Shown piece by piece: positions 10,401 to 19,400 of a stretch of 64,000 nucleotides of DNA. A program made the position numbers and the translations under genes. Source of the DNA: Simmondsia chinensis (taxonomy: Eukaryota > Streptophyta > Magnoliopsida > Caryophyllales > Simmondsiaceae); assembly GCA_018398585.1 (NCBI GenBank), contig JAGTTD010000022.1, positions 7,727,501-7,791,500 on the forward strand. The letters are read 5' to 3'. The notes beneath the pieces are model-generated. The model was not told the DNA's origin, did no database searches, and saw only the letters and a program-made list of their open reading frames with translations. The number at the start of each line of letters is the position of its first letter. Within the stretch, counting starts at the first letter, position 1.

Positions 10401-13400
10401 TTATGCTCTTATGCTTTATGTTTGTAGGCTGTTATGCGTTTGTGCTTCTCAGGTTAGGGGTCCTCGGAAACAACCTCCCTTTAGGGTAGCACCTTGAAAG
10501 GGTAAGGCTGCGTACATCCCTCGCCCCACAGACCTTGCATATGCGGGAGCCCTCGAGGCACTGGGTCGGTTGTTGTTGTGGTGGTGGTTTTCATATTTTT
10601 TTAGTTTGAGCAAAAGCTGAAAACAAAAAACCAAGAACTCTTTCCAAAGCCTGCTTTTTAGTTTCTCAAAAGATGAAAACTACAAACAAAAAACCATACA
10701 ATTAGGTAATATTGCTGTTGAAGGGTTCTTTCCTTTGTTCTTTTGCGTGATTCATAAATTAAAGGTAATATTACTTGGAAAGGAATGCTTACACTTTTTA
10801 GGCTTTCTATGTCGAGTAGGTTGATCATGTTAGTGAGACATTTAGTACGTAACAGTTACTAGGAGAGAGATTGATTGCATTAATCCTCCTCTAGTCCATA
10901 GTCATTTCAATGGGAAGAAGTTAATGCGATTTTGGGGTTGGAGATATTTCCAGCTTGGAGTGGGGGAAGGTGTCGTTTTCTGTGTCATTGTGCACAGGTA
11001 TTGGAGTCATGACTATGGTGTTACTGACGGTGCATGCGTCTACATCTGTGTTTACTTAACTGCATGAATTTTTGCGTTTGTTAGATCACCTGAGGGTTTG
11101 ACATTGAGTCAATTCCACTATGTGGAGAAAATATTGAGGAAGTTTGGTCACTTTGATAACACTCCTGCTAAAACTCCCTTTGACCCAAGTGTTCGCTTGA
11201 AAAGGGACATAGGTGATAGTGTGTCACAGGCTGAATACACTATAATTATTGGCAGCGTGATGTTTCTAATAAATTGCACTCATCCTGATATTGCCTATGC
11301 CATTAGTAGATTGAGTTGTTATACCCATAGTCCAAGTGATGAACACTAGATTGCTTTGGTCGGACTTTTGAGATACCTTCGGGGTACCATGGACTAGGGA
11401 TATTGTGATGCCAATTGGGTATCTGACAATGATGAGATTAACTCTACTAGTGGCTATGTTTTTATGCTTGCTAATAGTGCTGTGTCTTGGAAATTTGTAA
11501 GCAGACCTGCATTGCTAAATCGAGCATGGAGTTGGAATTTATTGCTCTTGAGATGGCAGGTCTGGAAGCTGAATGGCTGAGGAATGTGCTGGGAGACATT
11601 CCACCATTAGGGAAGCCCACACCGTCAGTCTTGATGCACTGTGACTCACGAGCAGCCATTGGAGTTGCTCAAAATGAGGTGTATAATGGCCAGTGCAGGC
11701 ATATTCGCCTGAGGTATGGTGTAGTAAGACACTTTATTGAGAATAGTGTGATCTTGCTCGAGTTTGTAAGGAGGGGGAAGAATTTGGCAGATCCTCTTAC
11801 TAAAGGCGATGTATGATACAACAGAGGGAATGGGGCTTAGGCACACTTGTTTGTCTTAATCTTGGTGGATACCCTTCTCGGGAGTATTCTCAGTGTTCAA
11901 TGGGTCAAACGAAGCCAAGGTTGAGCAATTTGTGATTAAGCCACCCTAGCCCCTTCCGAGATAATGCTGCTGGCGGCTTGATTTTGTCAAATCTGCCATG
12001 ACGTTTTAGGTTGAGCTCTACGCTCTTAATGTTGTTGATAGCCTTTTGTGGTGGTGTGGGATAGCACACCTAATGGATACACTGCTACTGCCATGATGTG
12101 AGGATGAGCTTGAGGCTTTTAATGTTGTCCATAGCTCGTAGTGGTGGTACGGGGCAGCGCACTTGATGGACTCAATGACTTGCCATGCTGTTGAGGATGA
12201 GTTCTATGCTCTTAATGCAGTCCGCATCCTATAAATGGTGGTATGGGGTAGCACACTTTATGGACTCACCTGTGGGAAGATGGGGGTGGTAAGACATCTT
12301 CTCTTGAGAGTAAAGGCTTACTCTCTGGAGCGTTCCTGAGTGCACATGTATGGGATTTGTTTTGTTGCGAAGGACCTCATATTTCTGGATTTCGGAGTGT
12401 GTTTCAACCCGAGAACCACATGAAGGGGATGTGTGTGCTCTTCACTCTGACCGCTCATGGTTCAAGACTATGTTCATCATTTGGTGGTTATGGGACATGC
12501 ATGTTCACTAGGTGCCAATTCAAGTCCAAAAGACATTGGTATCGTCAAGTGTGGGTCTAATTGCTCAGTAACCTCCTTTCTTTCTTCCTTTTGTCAAAAT
12601 TGAATCATGTGGGGGATTGTTGGAATTTTGGGGTAGTGTGCTTCAATTTTGTCTGTCATGTGTTTTGCCTCTATCCCACATAGGAAGAGTAGTGAAGGGA
12701 GGACTAGTTTATACATCCCCTTCTCCTTGTACTTGGTAAAGTCTTGAGGGGACTAGAGTGGGTTTTGAGTACTACAAGCGCGCGCGCGCGCGCCTGCCCT
12801 GCCCCACTCTTCCGAGCCGCGTCGTGGTGTGGTGTGGTGTGGTGTGGTCTTTTTCTGATCCGGACTTTTATTTTTGCGGACACTATATTTTTTATTTATC
12901 GTTAACGAACTCCAGGGGAGTTCTTGGACTGTGCTCGAGGCTATTATGCTCGAGCTCGAGGGTCCTCTAGTTTCTGACCTTGAGGCTGTTTAGCTCGAGC
13001 TCGAGTTTGTAAGTGCAGGTTCGAGTTCAAGGCTTTTGGCTTGAGCTCGAGTATGTGTTTTGACCACGTAACTGCCCACTTCTTTCCATAACCGTTTTAC
13101 CCTTGATTGTGCCCGGATTTTACGCTCTTCCATATTCGCCACTTTCCTAATTATGGACGGATTTCTTGCCCACAATCCTTAACCGCTTCTTGCCTGCACG
13201 CTAAGTATTTCTACCTATAAATACCGTGCTTTGGGGCGATGTTTAACACACTGGAAAAATACATTAATAACTCTTTACTCTTCCTTCTGAAATTCTCTTT
13301 GTTCTTATTTGGGTTATTAAGCAAGTTGGGGCATACTCAAACCTATCACCTGAGAGTTCACTCCTGTGTTGGGTGCTGTGTTAACCCTAGGAGTCGGAGT

Positions 13401-16400
13401 GCCTGACGATCCCATTTGTACCGTAGTGGGGAGCAGTGGTGAAATCCACGGTCCGGTGACTTCCTTCTGTTCAATTCCTCTTCTCAGAATCTTTTAATTT
13501 CAGTTGTTTAATTATCTTGTCTCAAGTCAAGTTGGTGTAATAAGAGGTTTATTGAGTTCAGCTTTGTCTTTGTGTCGTTTAAGTTTTATTTGCCTCTATC
13601 TTGAGTTGTCTTGGTGTCTCAAATTTGAGAATTTGGTTGCTCATTTGCCCATATGTTCCTACACAATGTCAGCATTGAATGCTAAAATCACCTACTATGA
13701 GTGAGAATTTCTTTGCAATGTGATTCAAATAAGTGGTTTTAGTCACTTGTACGCAGGAGGAGAATTGCTACTTGCAGTCATTCTTTGCCACCAAAGTTCA
13801 GGGGTCAATGGTGATCTCCTCTGGCAATTAAGACATGTAAATAGGGGATAAGTATTTTTCTTCAGCAATTTTTCCCATCTAGCATGGGAGTCATATTTTA
13901 GTACATTATCTTACTAATATTGGCATATTTATTTTAAACTTCGCTGTTAGGCATTCCTCTGTTCATGAAACAAAGCCTTGAACATGATGTCTGACTTGGT
14001 TTGACTGCTGATATGTCTTAAACATCTCTTGTTGACTTTGATGTAACATGAACTTTGATCAACAGGGAAATCAAATAATTGAATAATTCATTTATCGCTT
14101 CTATATTTGAATCCATGTGTCACTTTTTTTTGTGCTACTATTGTATGTTAATATACTTTGTTTTGTGCAAGAGAGTTTGCATTTTATGATAGCCTCCTTT
14201 GGGGGAGGGGTGGGGATGGTTGGGTTCGATATCCAAGTAAGCTATTTTGGATGTAATATTGTTCGAAGCCCAGGGTGAAACATTGTTATGATTATAAAAC
14301 AAAAAGTTTTTCGCAATTGAGTTTTGCTTCATAACTGCTGGAAGTAGTAGCCGAATCCTGTCAATCACGCTGTGCGTATGCTGAAGTATTGTTTTCTTGG
14401 ACTTTTTTCTTTGTAGGTGAAGGATTTGGACGTGCTGATGGTGCTAATTTCACTCCCCATGTTATAACTGTCAATCCCGGTGAGGTAATGTCTTCAACAC
14501 AGCAATAAAAGTTAGCTTTTCCTGAAAATGTCTTATGTTCTTACCAACTTTAGACGGTGTAAAGCAAATGTATCTCTTGGCCTCTAATCGTGCATAGGTG
14601 CTCCTCTTCTTCCTGGAATTTCACTCTTTTTCAATCATAGTCCTCACTGGGAAGTTGAAATAGAAGATTGCGCATTGCTTTTAATTAATGCATGGACTTC
14701 GTAACTCTGTAACAAATGTCAATTATGTGCACAAAAGCAACTAATAGATTGCTTTTGGATTTACCCACACGATAAGAACATGGTTTTCACCATGAAGCTT
14801 GTCCAATTGAATGCATGGATCTGAATATGAATATTGATACCATTAGTCCCCTCCAAACCTATGCTAAAGAACAGGGTTCTTTTATTTTTGTCTGGTACCT
14901 TACATTTATGAAATACAATTCTACAAGACCTATTTGAAGCAGCTTGAAACAATTTGTTCATTTCTAGTTAATTCTTTGTTTTACTGTCAGTGAGCTTAAA
15001 TTCAAAAACTTCCCCTGTAAACTGCCTTTTTGTGTTAAGTAAGTTTCTTTGTGAATTTCTCATAAAGAAGAGGTCAAATTTATTGTGGATGTCTTGATAG
15101 AGGAACATGGATGCAGTCATTTCCTTTCCATCTTATTTCTCCTTAGTGAAGCATGTTTTGACCGAAAGAGCAGTAAATCCTTTTATGTTGCAGGTTCCTC
15201 CCACAGAACTCTCCTGTTAAGGTTCCAGTCATGGAATCAAATAATTGCTGTTACATTATGTAACAAACATTATGTAATGAATTTTAAGCTAGGCGTTGTA
15301 TTACGAGATCGCTTTGACTCTTATGTAGTGTTTGCAACACCCGCTTCCATGACACTGCGACTACAACCAGGGGCGGATCCAAGCTTGAAGCACTAGGGGA
15401 CGTGCCCCCAGTCACTGGTGAATAAAATCTTATATAAAATAATGCGTGCAAGGGCATGGCAGTGTGGCTGGCGGTTTAGTGGTCTAGTAAACATATTGTA
15501 CATCTTGTCTTTGTACAAGGTCACAAGTTCGACTCTCCAAGTTCCTTTTTTTTGATTGATTTTTCTATGAAGTTTTTTCTTTTGTCCTCTACTGTACTCC
15601 CCTCCACTTATAAAATAACAATCATTTACTATTTTTTATGCCAGTATCTCTACTTTTTAATTAATATTTTGTTATAAGTTTATTTTATTAATTATATATT
15701 TAATTTTAGTTAATTAATTATGTATTAAAATGTTTTTGACTTTTATATAATTTTGAACCCCATATTATTAAAAATCACCCACTATCATGACCTCTAATTG
15801 ACAAATCAATTAATTTTCGGTTTATAATCACGCATAAAATTTCTAGCAAAGTTATAAATATTTTACTCTATTAATTTCTAGTCGCACTTGTGTATTTTGT
15901 ATAATTAATTGATTTTTAGTTTTTATAATCTTTGATTTTGATTCATTTTATAAATATGTGCAATTTAGTAGCTGATTATAATTTATTTATTATGTTTAGA
16001 GCATAATTTATAAATTGTTTTGTTACTCTCATTAATTGAATTTTCTGAATCCGTCATTGCTTGTTACTATACTAGATTGTTGACACACACCTACGTATAT
16101 ATCTCCATTCGCATTATGCCCCCAGTGGTCACAAATCCTAGATCTGCCACTGACTACAACCATCATGTCAACTGTGAATTGTGATCTGAATTTTCATTGT
16201 TCCAGAGTTGGCTTTCACCTTTAGAATCAGCTATCTTTAATGGTGAAGATGTGCTGTTATGATGATAAATGATGCCATGACCTGTTGACATAACATAGTT
16301 TCAGAAGAGGATCAATGCTGTCATTTAGGAACTGCAGAGGTCCTTAAATTTTCAGTGGAGTTATTTTTCTGCTTCTTGTGTTGCATATTTCTTCGGCTTG

Positions 16401-19400
16401 TTTTCACATCCAAATTATTAGTATTCATAACACAGAGATGAAAACAAAAGATTTTGCTTCTCAATTTACAAGTCAAAAATTAGTAATTATATGAAAGAAA
16501 GGATATGGATGGGAGGAGAACAAAAGAAACAAATGGGGGAAAGACAGCATTGTTCCCATAGTATTTGATGAGGGAGAAATCAACTTTAATCTGCAGACTG
16601 TACCCTCGCCATCACCGCACCTCATAAGCTGTTGGTGTATTTTCAAAATGAGAATTGTTAATGAAGCATTTGAGATTTGTCCCGATGTTTTAAAGTGTTT
16701 TTACATGTATGGGATGTGTGTCGACACACAGGGCTCGTGTGTCGACACACAATCTTACAGAACGAAAATACAGAGTTGTGTGTCGACACACAGAGCCCGT
16801 GTGTCGACACACAATCTTACAGAAGTACACGGAACAGAGGTGTGTGTCGACACACAGGGCGATTTTTGGTAGTTCTGGTGCGCGGTTATTTCCGGGTTTT
16901 CGCGCCTCTTTTTGGGGTGTCTTTAGGGGACGTCTCTTTTCACCATTAACATATATTCCCCCATTTAATCAGATTGAAGAAATATGAATTAATTGAGAAA
17001 AAGAAAGAACTTTGAGAAAGATTGAGAGATTGAAAGCAATTGCTTTGTGAAAGTTCTTGAAAAACTTCATTCTCATTCATCTCTTCTATCTCTCCCTTTA
17101 CACACTTTCACTTCATCGTATTGGTTGTCGTTGTATCCCCGAGACTATTTCCTACGCCGAAATAAGTCTTAAGGAAAGTGACTATACGGCCTCGACACCT
17201 AAGATTTCTAGGATACCCGTTCTTGCGAGTTTTGCAAGTGCTTACTCCAACATAAGCTATATTTAGATTATTTATGACGCATGGATCGTATGCACCTTAA
17301 TCAAGGTCTGATTTAGTGAGCGTTATTGATGTTCTTAACAAGCTATAAATATTGGCAGAGAGACCTTTCATGTCAAATTATAAATGCTCTAATAAGTGTC
17401 TGGCTTGAGGGTTTTGAGGGCGGGGTTGGTGAGACAGTAGCATATGTTTCAGTGAATTTTGGCAAAGTGGAAAAGGGCCATCTCATTTCCTTATTGTATG
17501 ATATCATATTATATATGCCTCTTGCAACTTTGTACAATAAGAATTCTACTTTACCTCACGGGTTTTTGACGGGCTTATGTAGGATGTTACAGCAAAAATT
17601 ATATCATTTTGTCAGCATGGACCCCGAGCTGTATGCATTCTTTCTGCCAACGGGATGGTCTCTAATGCTACGCTTCGTCAATCTGACTCTTCCGGGGGTA
17701 CCTTGACATACGAGGTGTGTATTTTCTTACTAGGACATCTCTTCTTACTCTCTTGTCCAATTATACTTCATACTTCCAAGGTTCTCCGGACATTCCCCAC
17801 CTCCCCTCTCTCAATCTTTGCTTATTGCTGTTTGTGTTTATACAATTAAACCGAGGTTTACAGCTTGTTGACACCAAGGTCATTGGTTTAAATCCAATAG
17901 CCCTTACTCTCAATATTAATATTATTTCATCACAAGGTATAAAGTGAATCTGTGCACTATTCATGTTTCAAGCCCAATGGGCATTTGCTTGAGCCTAAAT
18001 GTTAAGTATAAAACCATTTTTTAACTTTTACCCATCAGTTTAAACCTTGCGGATGGTTCCTTGGCACCTTTCAATAGTCCAGCTGTATCACTGTGTGTTT
18101 ATTTGTACTTGAATTTTTGTTGTGCAATTCCACAATGTTCCTACTGCCAAAGAACATCTGTTTTCTCTCCCCTCTTAACGAATTTTCCACCATAATGACA
18201 CGGATGGACTTCTACTTCATGTGAAAGTTGATTCTCTTCTGAATTTTTGGATTACGAAAGGGAGATATGATTTGCACAGAAGTGGGTATAGCGATGTAAA
18301 CCAAATTGGATTCTCAATGAAAGATCACATGATTGTGCAGATGTCACAGTTGCAAGGATCATTATGTATCTTTCCCAATGGAATATTAGCAACTTCATTT
18401 TGGTAGAGCTATTGGAGTTGGTTTTGTGGTAAAGTTACTGACCCCCCAAATTAGAGATATTAGGTTCAACTCATCACCCTCATCCTTAGCTGTTATCCTT
18501 AACAATCTTAAAAAATGCTTTATGTGTATTTACATTAAAAGAGAATTAGAGCTGTTGCACTATTGACAACTGGCACAATTAGAAGATTGCTTTTGCGAAC
18601 TACTATTTGTAAATCCATTCATTACTAGTCATAATTAAGGGGTCCTGTTTGGTATCATTTTCTGTATGTGTTTTCTAGGCTTTTAGAAACTAAAAATCAT
18701 ATTTTGGAAGCGATTCTTGTCCTAATTTTTTTGGTCTTTGTTTTCAGTTTCTTCCTATTTTGAATGAAAACTGAAACAGAGAACAAAAAACCAAAAATCA
18801 CAGGAACTATTTTCAGAAGCAGTTATTATTGTTTCGAAGACCAAAAACCGTAAATAGAAAAGAGACCAAATTGGCCCCAAGGGATCTTAAACCTGGGGTG
18901 TCTCAAACATTGTTTGAATACCTTTCCATTGTTTTGTTATTGCTGGTAGTTTTCATCATATATTTACCATGCAAAAGTGACAACTATATCATGCCATTTC
19001 TCAGGGACGCTTTGAAATAGTAAATTTATGTGGATCTTATATGCCAACCGAAAAAGATGGTTCAAGGTACAGAGCAGGTGGGTTGAGTGTATCTTTGTCA
19101 AGCCCAAATGGTCAAGTTGTTGGCGGTTGCCTCGCTGGACTACTTATTGCAGCTAGCCCTGTTCAGGTAGAGTACTAATTTTGCTAAACTTTCTAGTTCG
19201 TTTTCTCTGCTGATTTTTAGTGTCCGTTATGTTGGAGTGAAGATGTCTTCCTTTCAAAAGAAAAAGTTATTTCTTAAATTACAGGGACTAAAATTGACAT
19301 AATAGGCAAAAAAACACAGACCCATGTAATAAATAATACATAAATTTTAGGGTTTATTTACTTTTTAGTAGCTCGACGTTTGTGGAAATAATAAAAGGGG

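Larger units (their letters stand above)
11083..13663 (+). mobile_element. 5'-truncated, decayed Ty1/copia element
   Basis: Sense insertion in AHL intron 1. It retains the end of pol (11098-11815), a 3' untranslated stretch with a tandem repeat, a polypurine tract (TGTGGGGGAT, just before 12618) and one LTR. No 5' LTR, gag or integrase was found, so target duplications cannot be checked. Confidence 0.8.

Noticed and set aside
10295..10489. Hydrophobic Leu/Cys-rich 64-aa frame
   Set aside because: It lies in the non-coding 3' tail of the RTE LINE; the same tail occurs antisense at 35360-35530.
16648..16987. Overlapping open frames across the palindromes, rich in CVDTQ/CRHT/VSTH
   Set aside because: All three frames are open only because the repeated TGTGTCGACACA lacks stops; there is no protein-like composition.
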